DNA of 64,000 nt from Kerstersia gyiorum (GTDB taxonomy: Bacteria > Pseudomonadota > Gammaproteobacteria > Burkholderiales > Burkholderiaceae_B). Where the stretch lies: positions 434,001 to 498,000 of the forward strand of contig NZ_SGWZ01000002.1 in NCBI RefSeq assembly GCF_004216755.1. The letters are read 5' to 3'. Below the pieces are notes generated by a model, which was given only the letters and a program-made list of their open reading frames with translations, was not told the DNA's origin and searched no databases. Positions within the stretch are counted from its first letter, which is position 1; each line of letters opens with the position of its first letter. Both the position numbers and the translations under genes were made by a program. Of the stretch, positions 1-8,111 are shown one piece after another.

Positions 1-343
1 TGTGCGAATCGGCAGACGTGACGTTCCATTCGACCTGATAGCGGCCGGGGGCCAGTGTCGTGGGCAGGGGGAGAGTCAGGCTTTTGCGGTCATCGGAGGC
101 ATAGGACAGCTTCCCGGTTTCCAGGGACTGGCCGTCCGGGCCGGTGACGGTGATGGTGCTGAAAGGCAGTTCGACACGGCCGTCGAAGACGATGGCAACG
201 GCGGCAGGCGTATTGCTGACGGTACTGCCGGGGGCGGGGGTCTGTTCGATGGCGTGCGAGTGGGCCTGGGCGAGGCCATGAACACCGGCCAGCAGGCTGG
301 TGGCCAGCATGGCTGCGGCCAGGCGGCTGCGGGATTTGGACAT
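1..343 (-). CDS. copC: CopC-family periplasmic copper-binding protein, 3' end cut by window edge
   Basis: The first 114 codons are present; the gene runs off the left edge. Residues 1-27 form a signal peptide (SRSRL, hydrophobic core, AQA cleavage), leaving a mature N-terminus beginning His-Ser-His-Ala. CopC proteins bind Cu(II) with the amino-terminal His, so this cleavage point fits the family. The following EQTPAPGSTVSNTP, VTGPDG and RYQVEWNVTSADSH segments match the beta-sandwich of CopC/YobA. The role is periplasmic copper binding or delivery, usually with a CopD membrane partner that would lie outside the window. It is divergent from imuA, with about 170 bp between them. The start is the only ATG preceding a good signal peptide. 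Confidence 0.8.
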   Translation of the reverse strand, partial: MSKSRSRLAAAMLATSLLAGVHGLAQAHSHAIEQTPAPGSTVSNTPAAVAIVFDGRVELPFSTITVTGPDGQSLETGKLSYASDDRKSLTLPLPTTLAPGRYQVEWNVTSADSH

Positions 344-457
344 GATGAGGGCGGATCTTTGTATTGCGGAAAACCCGATAGTAATACATCTCAGTCTCGC
401 ACATGGATTGCGGCCTTGGCATGCCGATCTGAACGGAACGACTGACGCAGGATAAAA

Positions 458-477
458 TACTGTTTATTTATACAGTA
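458..477. promoter_or_regulatory. LexA-binding SOS box upstream of imuA
   Basis: The 20 bp TACTG-N10-CAGTA contains the LexA core CTG-N10-CAG with an AT-only spacer, centred about 50 bp before the imuA start. This is the expected position for damage-inducible control of an imuA-imuB-dnaE2 cassette. The site lies in the intergenic region shared with copC. LexA binding is inferred from the match, not shown. Confidence 0.85.
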
Positions 478-517
478 AAATAGAGCGTCAGCCATTCAGA
501 TATTCCTGCCATCCATC

Positions 518-1297
518 ATGTCATCGCCGTGCCCTGATTCCGTTTCGGTGCACCCCCTTGTTTCCGGTGCCGGACAAGAACCCCTGCCGCCTGCCATGCT
601 GCCGCATCCTGATGTGTGGCGTGGTGGACAGGGGTTGGCGCGCGAGCCAGCCTGCGTGGCAACCGGCTGGCCGGAACTCTCGGCGCAGTTGCCGGGAGGC
701 GGCTGGCCGCGTGGCGCCCTGGTGGAAATCCTGTTGCCGCACACGGGATGCGGGGAATGGCAATTGCTGCAGCCCGCCTTGCTGCCGGGAGAACGGCCGG
801 TGGCGCTGGTGCGCCCGCCGCATATACCCCAGGCCGCCGCCTGGGAGCAGGGCGGTGGAGACATCGCGCGCCTGATGTGGGTCAAGGCCAGCCAGGACGG
901 CGATGCCCTGTGGGCGGCGGAACAGATCCTGCGCAGCAGTGCGCTGGATGCGCTGCTGTTGTGGCAAGGGGCCGCCGAATACCGCCAACTGCATCGCCTG
1001 CACCTGGCGGCGCAAGGCTGCCATTCGCTGTTTTTCATGCTGCGGCCGCAGTCCATGGCCTGCCAGCCGTCGCCGGCTGCCTTGCGCCTGGCCTTGATGC
1101 CCCTGCAGGGCGGCAGCTTTCAGGTCAGCATACTCAAGCGGCGCGGCGGGTGGGCCTCACAGGCGGTCAGGCTGCCAATGGCAGGCCAGGCGGGCATGCC
1201 ATTGGCATCATTGTTGGAGAAAGAATCCCATGCAGGTCTGGTTAGGCGTGCATCTGGTCCGTCCCGGGCTGGATGCCTATCGCCACAGCGCGCCTGA
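518..1297 (+). CDS. imuA: ImuA, RecA-like accessory factor of translesion synthesis
   Basis: The 259-residue product has the ImuA/SulA-like RecA-fold pattern (LPGGGWPRGALVEILLP near residue 60, then ALVRPPHIPQA and MWVKA). ImuA supports damage-induced mutagenesis with ImuB and DnaE2. It is the first gene of a three-gene operon: its 3' end overlaps imuB by 68 bp in another frame. The start lies 40 bp after the SOS box and no other upstream ATG fits, although the ribosome site is weak. The last 30 or so residues, inside the overlap, look unlike the conserved body and may be poorly constrained. Confidence 0.88.
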   Translation: MSSPCPDSVSVHPLVSGAGQEPLPPAMLPHPDVWRGGQGLAREPACVATGWPELSAQLPGGGWPRGALVEILLPHTGCGEWQLLQPALLPGERPVALVRPPHIPQAAAWEQGGGDIARLMWVKASQDGDALWAAEQILRSSALDALLLWQGAAEYRQLHRLHLAAQGCHSLFFMLRPQSMACQPSPAALRLALMPLQGGSFQVSILKRRGGWASQAVRLPMAGQAGMPLASLLEKESHAGLVRRASGPSRAGCLSPQRA

Positions 1298-2741
1298 TCC
1301 GCAGCTGATAGTGCTGCATCAGGGCAAGGTGTGGGCCTGTGGCGGGCAGGCCTGGCAGGCTGGCGTGCGCCCGGGCATGCGCCAGGCGGGCGCGCGAGCG
1401 CTGGCCCCCGAGGCCTGTTTCATGAATCGCGACCTGGCCAGCGAAAAGCAGTTGCGCGAGGAACTGGAACTGGCCTTGCTGCCGTACACGCCCATGCTGG
1501 CCTGGAAGCGCGACGATGCGCTGGTGCTGGATATTTCGGCCAGCCTGGCCTTGTTCGGCGGATTGCGGCGCCTGTACGCCCAGGTGCGTGACAGTCTGCG
1601 GCAATTGGGCGTTGCCGTGCGCCTGGCACTTGCGCCCAGTGCCAGCGGCGCCTGGCTGCTGGCGCGGGCCGGGCAGGCAGCCAGGCGCCGTATCCTGCGG
1701 CCATCCCGCTTGGCCATGGGCCTGGATGGCTTGCCGCTGGCCTTGCTCGATGGCGCCGGCCCCCATCTGTCCTGGCTGGAAAGCCTGGGTTGCCGGACGC
1801 TAGGGGCGGTGCGCCGCCTGCCGCGCGATGGCCTGCGCCAGCGTCAGGCCGATACCTTGCTGGCGCAGCTGGACCAGGCCTATGGCGTGCAGGGGGAATG
1901 GCATGAGTGGGTCCGGCCGCCGGAACATTTCCGCAGCCAGGTCCTCAGCCTGTTCGCGGTGGAGCGGCATGATGCCTTGTGCTGGCTGGCCCGGCGGTTG
2001 CTGGTGCAATTGCAGGCCTGGCTGGATGTGCGCCAGCAGGCAGTAACGGAATTGCGCTGGAGCCTGCATCATGAAAGACGCCAGCAGGCCGGCCCGCGCA
2101 CGCATTTCGACCTGAAACTGGCGCAGCCGGCCTGGGAGCCCGAACACCTGCTGCGTCTGCTGGCCGAGCGCCTGGCACGCAGCCAGCTGGCTGCGCCGGT
2201 CAATGCGGTGACGCTGGAGGTGCTGGCCTGTCAGGCGCGTCCGGGCGGGACCGGCAATCTGCTGGCGGAGCCAGGCGCGGCAGGAGATGCGGCGGCGCTA
2301 CAGGACGTGCTGGCGGCCCGTCTGGGGGCCGGAAATATCCTGCGGGCCAGCCCGGTGGCGGATCACCGTCCGGAGCGGGCCTGCCGCTGGCTGCCCTGCC
2401 AGGGGCAGGTGGGCGGGCCGCCAGCGGGTTCAGGGGCGGATGGCGGGCTGGCGGCCGGGGCGGCAATGTTGCCGGACCGTGCGCAGCGGCCTTTCTGGCT
2501 GCTGGAAACCGCACAATTGCTACCTATGGCGGGCGAGCAGCCCGTTCATGCCGGCGCCGTGCTGCGCCTGCTGGCGGGGCCGGAACGTATCGAGGACGGC
2601 TGGTGGGATGGCGGTGTGGCTCGGGATTATTTCATTGCCGAGCATGAAGCCAGCGGCGTGCGCTACTGGGTATACCGGCAACGGCAGGCGGGCCTGCCCG
2701 GCATGGACATGGCCTGGTTCCTGCACGGCGTCTACGCATGA
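1230..2741 (+). CDS. imuB: ImuB, catalytically dead Y-family polymerase homologue
   Basis: The 503-residue protein has the Y-family polymerase fold but lacks its acidic catalytic residues. The N-terminal strand reads WLGVHLVRPGLDAY where active enzymes have DxDxFFAxVE, and the second site reads LDISASLALFGG instead of SxDExYLD. This is the known ImuB state: it recruits ImuA, DnaE2 and the beta clamp rather than polymerising. QVLSLF at residues 237-242 resembles a clamp-binding motif (tentative). imuB overlaps imuA by 68 bp and its stop overlaps the dnaE2 start (ATGA), which indicates translational coupling. Confidence 0.9.
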   Translation: MQVWLGVHLVRPGLDAYRHSAPDPQLIVLHQGKVWACGGQAWQAGVRPGMRQAGARALAPEACFMNRDLASEKQLREELELALLPYTPMLAWKRDDALVLDISASLALFGGLRRLYAQVRDSLRQLGVAVRLALAPSASGAWLLARAGQAARRRILRPSRLAMGLDGLPLALLDGAGPHLSWLESLGCRTLGAVRRLPRDGLRQRQADTLLAQLDQAYGVQGEWHEWVRPPEHFRSQVLSLFAVERHDALCWLARRLLVQLQAWLDVRQQAVTELRWSLHHERRQQAGPRTHFDLKLAQPAWEPEHLLRLLAERLARSQLAAPVNAVTLEVLACQARPGGTGNLLAEPGAAGDAAALQDVLAARLGAGNILRASPVADHRPERACRWLPCQGQVGGPPAGSGADGGLAAGAAMLPDRAQRPFWLLETAQLLPMAGEQPVHAGAVLRLLAGPERIEDGWWDGGVARDYFIAEHEASGVRYWVYRQRQAGLPGMDMAWFLHGVYA

Positions 2742-5700
2742 GCGACGCCGCTGGCTTGTCCGCCTTGCCTGCCTACGCGGAATTGTGCTGCCTGAGCAAT
2801 TACAGCTTCCTGCGCGGCGCCTCGCACCCGGAGGAACTGGTGGCGCGGGCGGCGGAACTGGGGTACGCCGGGCTGGCGCTGACGGATGAGTGCTCCGTGG
2901 CGGGTATCGTGAAGGCACATGTCGAAGCCGGGCGGCAGGGCCTGCCGCTGCTGGTGGGGGCGTCCTTTGTGCTGAGCCGGGCCGATGGCACGCGCCGGCT
3001 GGCGTTCGTTGCCCTGGCTGAGTCCCTGGCAGGCTATGGCAACCTGTGCGAACTGATTACCCTGACGCGGCAGCGTGGCGCCAAGGGCAGCTACAGGCTC
3101 TATGATTCGGACCTGGACCCGGATGAACCAGCAGTGCTGGCTGTAGCGGCCGCACAGGATGCCGGGGCGGAGGGCGCGTTGCCGGATGCCGCAGCCGCGC
3201 ATCCGCTGCCATGGCGGCACCTGCTGGGCCTGCCAGGGTGCCTTACCCTGCTGCTGCCTGAATACGCGGCGCCGTTGCCGGAAGTGCAGGCGCAGGCCGC
3301 CTGGATGGCACGGGTATTTGCCGGGCGCGCCTGGGCCGGCATAGCCTTGCACAGGCGTGGTCGGGATGCCGCGCACGCGCAATGTGTTGCCGCTGCGGCG
3401 GCGGCAGCCGGCCTGCCCGTGGTGGCCATCGGCCAGGCGGAAATGCATGTGCGCTCCCGCAAGCCGCTGCACGATACCTTGCTGGCGATCCGCACCGGGC
3501 AGACGGTGGAGGCGTGCGGCCTGGCGCGGCTGTCCAATGCCGAGCGCCATCTGCGCAGCCGCCTGCAGCTGGCAGCCCTGTATCGGCCGGAATGGCTGGC
3601 TGAAACCGGGCGCCTGGCGGCACGTTGCCGTTTCCGCATGGATGAAGTGCGCTACGCCTACCCGGAGGAAATCTGCCCGCCCGGCCATACGCCAGGCACG
3701 TATCTGCGGCAGGAGGCCATGGCAGGCGCCCGGCGGCGCTTTCCAGACGGCGTGCCGGAAAAAGTGCTGGCCCTGGTGGAAAAAGAGCTGGGCCTGATCG
3801 TGGAGATGGGTTACGAGGCCTATTTCCTGACGGTCTATGACATTGTCCGCTATGCGCGCCGGCAGGGCATTCTTTGCCAGGGGCGCGGTTCTGCCGCCAA
3901 CAGCGCCGTGTGCTTCTGCCTGGGCATCACCGAAGTTGATCCGGTGAACGGCAATTTGCTGTTTGCCCGCTTCATCAGCAAGGAGCGCGGCGAACCGCCA
4001 GACATCGACGTGGACTTCGAACATCAGCGGCGCGAGGAAGTCATCCAGTACATCTACGAACGCTATGGACGGGACCGCGCTGCGCTGGCGGCTGTGGTCA
4101 TCACCTACCGCATGCGCAGCGCGCTGCGCGATACTGGCCGGGCGCTGGGCGTGGACCCTGGCATCATCGACCAGGTGTGCGCGGTCTATCGCCATTGGGA
4201 CGGGCGCGCCCGCCTGGCTGAACGCATGCAGGATGCCGGCTTGCAGGCGGATGCGCCGGTCGCGCGCCAGTGGCGCGTGCTGGTCGAAACCCTGCTGGGG
4301 TTTCCCCGGCATCTTTCGCAGCACCCAGGCGGCTTCGTGATTGCGCGCGACCGTCTGGTGCGCCTGGTGCCGGTGGAAAATGCAGCCATGGAAGGCCGCA
4401 GCGTGGTGCAGTGGGACAAGGACGATCTGGACGCGCTGGGGCTGCTCAAGGTGGATGTCCTGGCGCTGGGGATGCTGAGCGTCCTGCGCCGCGCGCTGGA
4501 GTGGGTGGGGTGGCGTCGTGGCCGGCACTGGAGCATGCAGGATATCCTGCCGGAAGACGCGGCCACCTATGACATGATCTGCGCGGCCGATACCGTGGGT
4601 GTGTTCCAGATCGAATCGCGGGCGCAGATGAGCATGCTGCCGCGCTTGCGGCCCAGGACCTACTACGATCTGGTGATACAGGTTGCGATTGTCCGGCCCG
4701 GGCCGATCCAGGGCGGCATGGTTCATCCTTATCTGCGGCGCCGCCAGAAGCTGGAGGACAGCAGCAGCCCCGGCCCGGAGGTCGAACAGGCCTTGCTGCG
4801 CACACTGGGCGTGCCTATCTTCCAGGAACAGGTGATGCAGATTGCCATGCTGGCGGCCGGTTTCACCGATGGCGAGGCCGACAATCTGCGGCGTTCCATG
4901 GCGGCCTGGCGTCGGCGTGGCGGCCTGGGCGGTTTTCATGAAAAGATACTGACCGGCATGACGGCGCGTGGCTATAGCGCTGAATTCGCGGAGCAGATTT
5001 TCCGGCAGATGCAGGGCTTCGGCGAATATGGTTTTCCGGAAAGCCACGCCGCCAGCTTTGCGTTGCTGGCCTATGCCAGCGCCTGGCTCAAGTGCCATGA
5101 GCCCGAGGCTTTTCTGGCAGCCTTGTTGAACAGCCAGCCCATGGGGTTCTACTCCCCGTCCATCCTGGTGCAGGATGCGCGCCGGCATGGCGTGCAGGTA
5201 TGGCCGGTATCGGTGTGCGATAGCGCCTGGGAAACGGTGCTGACGCCAGCCGGCGAGCGTCCGGCCGTGCGCCTGGGGCTGTCGCGGGTCAAGGGGCTAT
5301 CACAGGAGGCGGCGCAGCGGCTGCTGGCAGCGCGAGCGCAGCGGCCATTCACGGATATCCAGGATGTCGCGCAGCGGGCGCTGCTGGGGCGGGCGGAATT
5401 GCAGGCGCTGGCCGCATGCGGCGCTCTGGCGGCATGGCACGGCAACCGCCGCACTGCGCTTTGGGAAGCCGGTGGCGCCAGGGTGGAAACCGGCCTGCTG
5501 GCCGGTGTGCCACGGCAGGCTGAGCAATTGCCCTTGTTTGCGCCCATGAGTGCGGGGGCGGAGGTGCTGGCGGATTATCGCCACCTGGGCCTGAGCCTGG
5601 GGCCGCATCCCCTGCGCCTGTTGCGAGCCGAATTGCAGGCCAGGCGACTGATGACGGCTGCCCAGTTGCGCGGGTTGGAACATGGCCGCCTGGTGCGGGC

Positions 5701-5968
5701 TTGCGGCATCGTGGTGGGCCGGCAGCGTCCAGGGACGGCCAAGGGCGTGATGTTCGTGACGCTGGAAGATGAAACCGGCAGCGTCAATGTCATCGTGCGG
5801 CCGGAATGGCTGGAACGCCAGCGGGCCATCCTGCTCGGCGCGCAATTATTGGCCGTGCATGGCGTCTGGCAGTCGCACGAAGGGGTCTGCCATCTGGTCC
5901 TGGGACGTGCGGAGGACCTGAGCCCCTTGCTGGGCGGGCTGGAAACCCGTAGCCGTGACTTCCAGTAA
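2738..5968 (+). CDS. dnaE2: DnaE2, error-prone DNA polymerase III alpha subunit
   Basis: The 1076-residue protein is the usual length for DnaE2 (shorter than DnaE1). An N-terminal PHP domain starts at AELCCLSNYSFLRGASHPEE, and the catalytic palm carries PDIDVDF with the aspartates at 422, 424 and 426. A C-terminal OB-fold (GRLVRACGIVVGRQRPGTAKG then LEDETGSVNVIV) follows a helix-hairpin-helix region. DnaE2 carries out mutagenic lesion bypass during the SOS response with ImuA and ImuB. Its ATG overlaps the imuB stop. It is the last gene of the SOS cassette. Confidence 0.95.
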   Translation: MSDAAGLSALPAYAELCCLSNYSFLRGASHPEELVARAAELGYAGLALTDECSVAGIVKAHVEAGRQGLPLLVGASFVLSRADGTRRLAFVALAESLAGYGNLCELITLTRQRGAKGSYRLYDSDLDPDEPAVLAVAAAQDAGAEGALPDAAAAHPLPWRHLLGLPGCLTLLLPEYAAPLPEVQAQAAWMARVFAGRAWAGIALHRRGRDAAHAQCVAAAAAAAGLPVVAIGQAEMHVRSRKPLHDTLLAIRTGQTVEACGLARLSNAERHLRSRLQLAALYRPEWLAETGRLAARCRFRMDEVRYAYPEEICPPGHTPGTYLRQEAMAGARRRFPDGVPEKVLALVEKELGLIVEMGYEAYFLTVYDIVRYARRQGILCQGRGSAANSAVCFCLGITEVDPVNGNLLFARFISKERGEPPDIDVDFEHQRREEVIQYIYERYGRDRAALAAVVITYRMRSALRDTGRALGVDPGIIDQVCAVYRHWDGRARLAERMQDAGLQADAPVARQWRVLVETLLGFPRHLSQHPGGFVIARDRLVRLVPVENAAMEGRSVVQWDKDDLDALGLLKVDVLALGMLSVLRRALEWVGWRRGRHWSMQDILPEDAATYDMICAADTVGVFQIESRAQMSMLPRLRPRTYYDLVIQVAIVRPGPIQGGMVHPYLRRRQKLEDSSSPGPEVEQALLRTLGVPIFQEQVMQIAMLAAGFTDGEADNLRRSMAAWRRRGGLGGFHEKILTGMTARGYSAEFAEQIFRQMQGFGEYGFPESHAASFALLAYASAWLKCHEPEAFLAALLNSQPMGFYSPSILVQDARRHGVQVWPVSVCDSAWETVLTPAGERPAVRLGLSRVKGLSQEAAQRLLAARAQRPFTDIQDVAQRALLGRAELQALAACGALAAWHGNRRTALWEAGGARVETGLLAGVPRQAEQLPLFAPMSAGAEVLADYRHLGLSLGPHPLRLLRAELQARRLMTAAQLRGLEHGRLVRACGIVVGRQRPGTAKGVMFVTLEDETGSVNVIVRPEWLERQRAILLGAQLLAVHGVWQSHEGVCHLVLGRAEDLSPLLGGLETRSRDFQ

Positions 5969-5992
5969 GGGCCTGGCCCTGCGGTAGCCGGC

Positions 5993-6178
5993 TCAGGGGC
6001 CTTCGGTCGCCTTGAGGCTGTCCGGGCGGCAATTGGTTTGCGAACCGTCCGCGGCGATATCGCAGGTGACGCCGGGCAGATCTTCCAGCTCTTTGACGAG
6101 TTGCTTTTCCTGGGTCGTACAGGCGGCCAGCATGGCAGTGCCCAGGGCGAGGAACAGGGGGAGTCGGTTCAGATTCAT
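5993..6178 (-). CDS. Small predicted lipoprotein
   Basis: This 61-residue protein has a lipoprotein signal (hydrophobic run, lipobox LAAC, lipidated Cys 20), followed by a short acidic segment with two further Cys that could pair. It is convergent with dnaE2, 24 bp away. The codon usage and clean signal peptide support a real gene. It resembles the short uncharacterised lipoproteins common in Burkholderiales; its function is unknown. Confidence 0.6.
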   Translation of the reverse strand: MNLNRLPLFLALGTAMLAACTTQEKQLVKELEDLPGVTCDIAADGSQTNCRPDSLKATEGP

Positions 6179-6279
6179 GGATGGGAAAGGGCTGGCCCGC
6201 CACAGCCATCCTGGCAGGGCGGGAAATTGGGCGCCGGACGGCAGGGCTATTATCGGCGATTTCCCTGGCCTGCCAAGGC

Positions 6280-7263
6280 TCAGGCGTGCATGAAGTCTGT
6301 CATGGTTTGATAAATGCGCTCGCAGGCCTCGGGCACCAGTTCATGCAGATTGAGGCAGGCATGGATCATGTCTGGCAAATGCAGGTGCTGGCATGGGATG
6401 CCGTGTTGCCGCAGCTGCTGCAGGTAGGCCAGGCCTTCGTCGCGCAGCGGGCACAGGCCTGCGGTGATGACCAGCGTGGGCGGCAGGCCATCCATGCCCA
6501 TGTAGAGCGGCGAAGCCTGGCGGCGGTCTTCGCCTTGCTGGAAATAGTGATCGAAGTACCAGCGTATCTTGCTGGTTTCCAGCAAATAGCCGGTGCCGTT
6601 TTCCTGTAGTGAAGGGTAGGCCGGCAGGGTGTAATCCAGGCTCGGATAAACCAGCAGCAGGCGGTCCAGCCGCAGGCTCTGATGCCTGCGCAGCAGTGAC
6701 GCCAGGGTGGCGGCCAGCGCGCCGCCGCCGGAGTCGCCCGCCAGGGACAGATGGCCGTTTGTGAGGCAGCCCGCCGCGTCCAGCGCCTCCTGCAGGTGTA
6801 CGAGCACGCCCAGGCAGTCGGTCAGTCCGTCCGGGTAGGGATATTCGGGCGCCAGCCGGTAGTCCACCGCAGCCACCAGGCAATTGCCGGCGGCGGCAAG
6901 GCGGCGACAGATCGGGTCGTAGACCGCCACGCTGCCCGCCATATGGCCGCCGCCATGCAGGTAGACGCAGACCGGCTTGGGGAGGTCGGGAACCGGGTCG
7001 TAGAGTCGCACCGGCGTGTTTTCCGGGCCTGCTGTGATGTCGCGTTCCCAGGCCATGGCCGGGCCCGTGCCGCAAAAACGGCGGGTCATGGAAGCCAGGC
7101 CGTCACGGGCCGCCTGAGGGCTGTCGGGCAGGCCGCGTTCGCGCGCCTGTGTCGCTGCGCGATTGGCTTGTGCCAGCCAGGTGGCCAGTGCGGGGGGCGG
7201 CGTGCTCTTCAAGACAGTATCAGGACGGATGAGGTCGGCGATGGCTGGGGGCAGATGGGTCAT
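6280..7263 (-). CDS. Alpha/beta-hydrolase, hormone-sensitive-lipase (family IV) esterase
   Basis: A 327-residue esterase with the oxyanion-hole motif HGGG at residues 103-106, the nucleophile elbow GDSGGG at 176-181 (Ser 178), and a C-terminal PLRDEG...MIHACL that supplies Asp and His. The family hydrolyses short or medium carboxyl esters. The chosen ATG overlaps the stop of the MaoC-like gene (ATGA), whereas the longer reading would start inside that gene. It is the last gene of the tetR-led operon, so it may release the acid that the operon then activates with CoA. No signal peptide, so cytoplasmic. Confidence 0.85.
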   Translation of the reverse strand: MTHLPPAIADLIRPDTVLKSTPPPALATWLAQANRAATQARERGLPDSPQAARDGLASMTRRFCGTGPAMAWERDITAGPENTPVRLYDPVPDLPKPVCVYLHGGGHMAGSVAVYDPICRRLAAAGNCLVAAVDYRLAPEYPYPDGLTDCLGVLVHLQEALDAAGCLTNGHLSLAGDSGGGALAATLASLLRRHQSLRLDRLLLVYPSLDYTLPAYPSLQENGTGYLLETSKIRWYFDHYFQQGEDRRQASPLYMGMDGLPPTLVITAGLCPLRDEGLAYLQQLRQHGIPCQHLHLPDMIHACLNLHELVPEACERIYQTMTDFMHA

Positions 7264-8111
7264 TGGCGAAACAGGACGAGCGCTTCGCCGTGACATAGCA
7301 GGCGTCCGTCGGCGCCGGTGCAGCGGGTGCGCAGATTGACGAGCGCCTTGTCGGCGCGCAGGCGGTTGATCTCTACACTGGCCGTCAGCAGTTCGCTGGC
7401 CCGGGCTGGCGCCAGGAACTGCAGCGATTGTTTCAGGTAGTTGGTGCCATGGCCGGGCAGTTCTTCGCCCAGCAGGCAGGAAAACAGTGCGGGGATCAAT
7501 GGTTCGGGCAGCGTGGCAGGCAGGCCGGGGTAGTCCGCGAGTGCGGTCCAGTTGGCAATGTCTGTCTGGGTGTAGCAGCGTTCCAGGCTGGCTTTGTCGC
7601 CCGGGCGCAAGTCCAGGTAGCGTGACAGGCCTGCGGCAGGCGCCGCGCTGGAAGGGAGGGGCGGCGGGGCCTGCAAAGGCGTGCTGCTGTCTGCCGGCAA
7701 GGCTGGCGCGGCGTTTGCGTCAGCCGCTGCGCGCAGGGTACAGGTGCCGCTCAGCCCCAGACGGCCGTCTGCCTTGCGGACCTCCGCCTGCAGTGCAATG
7801 TCCGCGCCGTCGGGCCCAGGGGCCGGCGTCAGGGCCAGGGTCAGGGGTTCGTCGGCATAGCAGGGTGCAGCAAACATCAGGGTCTGGTTCGCCAAAGCCT
7901 GGCCGGGATAGTGCCGGGCCAGCAGCCCGCGCAGGCGGCTGAACAGCAGCATGCCATGCGAGACCGTGCCGCCGAAGGGCGTGCGGGCAGAGAACGCGGG
8001 GTCTACGTGGATGGGATTATGGTCGCCGCTCAGGTCGGCGAAGCGGTTGAAATCCTGCTGCGTCAGGACAAAGGGATGGACGATGGTGGCAAGGTCAGTG
8101 ACGGGCGGCAT
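7260..8111 (-). CDS. MaoC-like dehydratase with two hotdog domains
   Basis: 283 residues. The N-terminal hotdog carries the hydratase-2 motif FADLSGDHNPIHVDPAFA-like with catalytic Asp/His, followed by the typical FGGTVSHGMLL. The C-terminal half (GHGTNYLKQSLQFLAPAR, then VNLRTRCTGADGRLLCHGEA) is a second hotdog lacking that motif. MaoC proteins hydrate enoyl-CoA to 3-hydroxyacyl-CoA. The open frame extends 185 codons upstream, but that part is antisense-like arginine/serine-rich sequence in the ligase gene. The ATG at 8111 overlaps the ligase stop by 17 bp and starts right before the conserved domain. It acts after the ligase in a CoA-thioester pathway. Confidence 0.85.
   Translation of the reverse strand: MPPVTDLATIVHPFVLTQQDFNRFADLSGDHNPIHVDPAFSARTPFGGTVSHGMLLFSRLRGLLARHYPGQALANQTLMFAAPCYADEPLTLALTPAPGPDGADIALQAEVRKADGRLGLSGTCTLRAAADANAAPALPADSSTPLQAPPPLPSSAAPAAGLSRYLDLRPGDKASLERCYTQTDIANWTALADYPGLPATLPEPLIPALFSCLLGEELPGHGTNYLKQSLQFLAPARASELLTASVEINRLRADKALVNLRTRCTGADGRLLCHGEALVLFRQ

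Noticed and set aside
2732..5188. 818-codon open frame antisense to dnaE2
   Set aside because: It is the mirror of a highly conserved GC-rich gene; its product is Gln/His/Arg/Ala-rich with no motif and no start signal.
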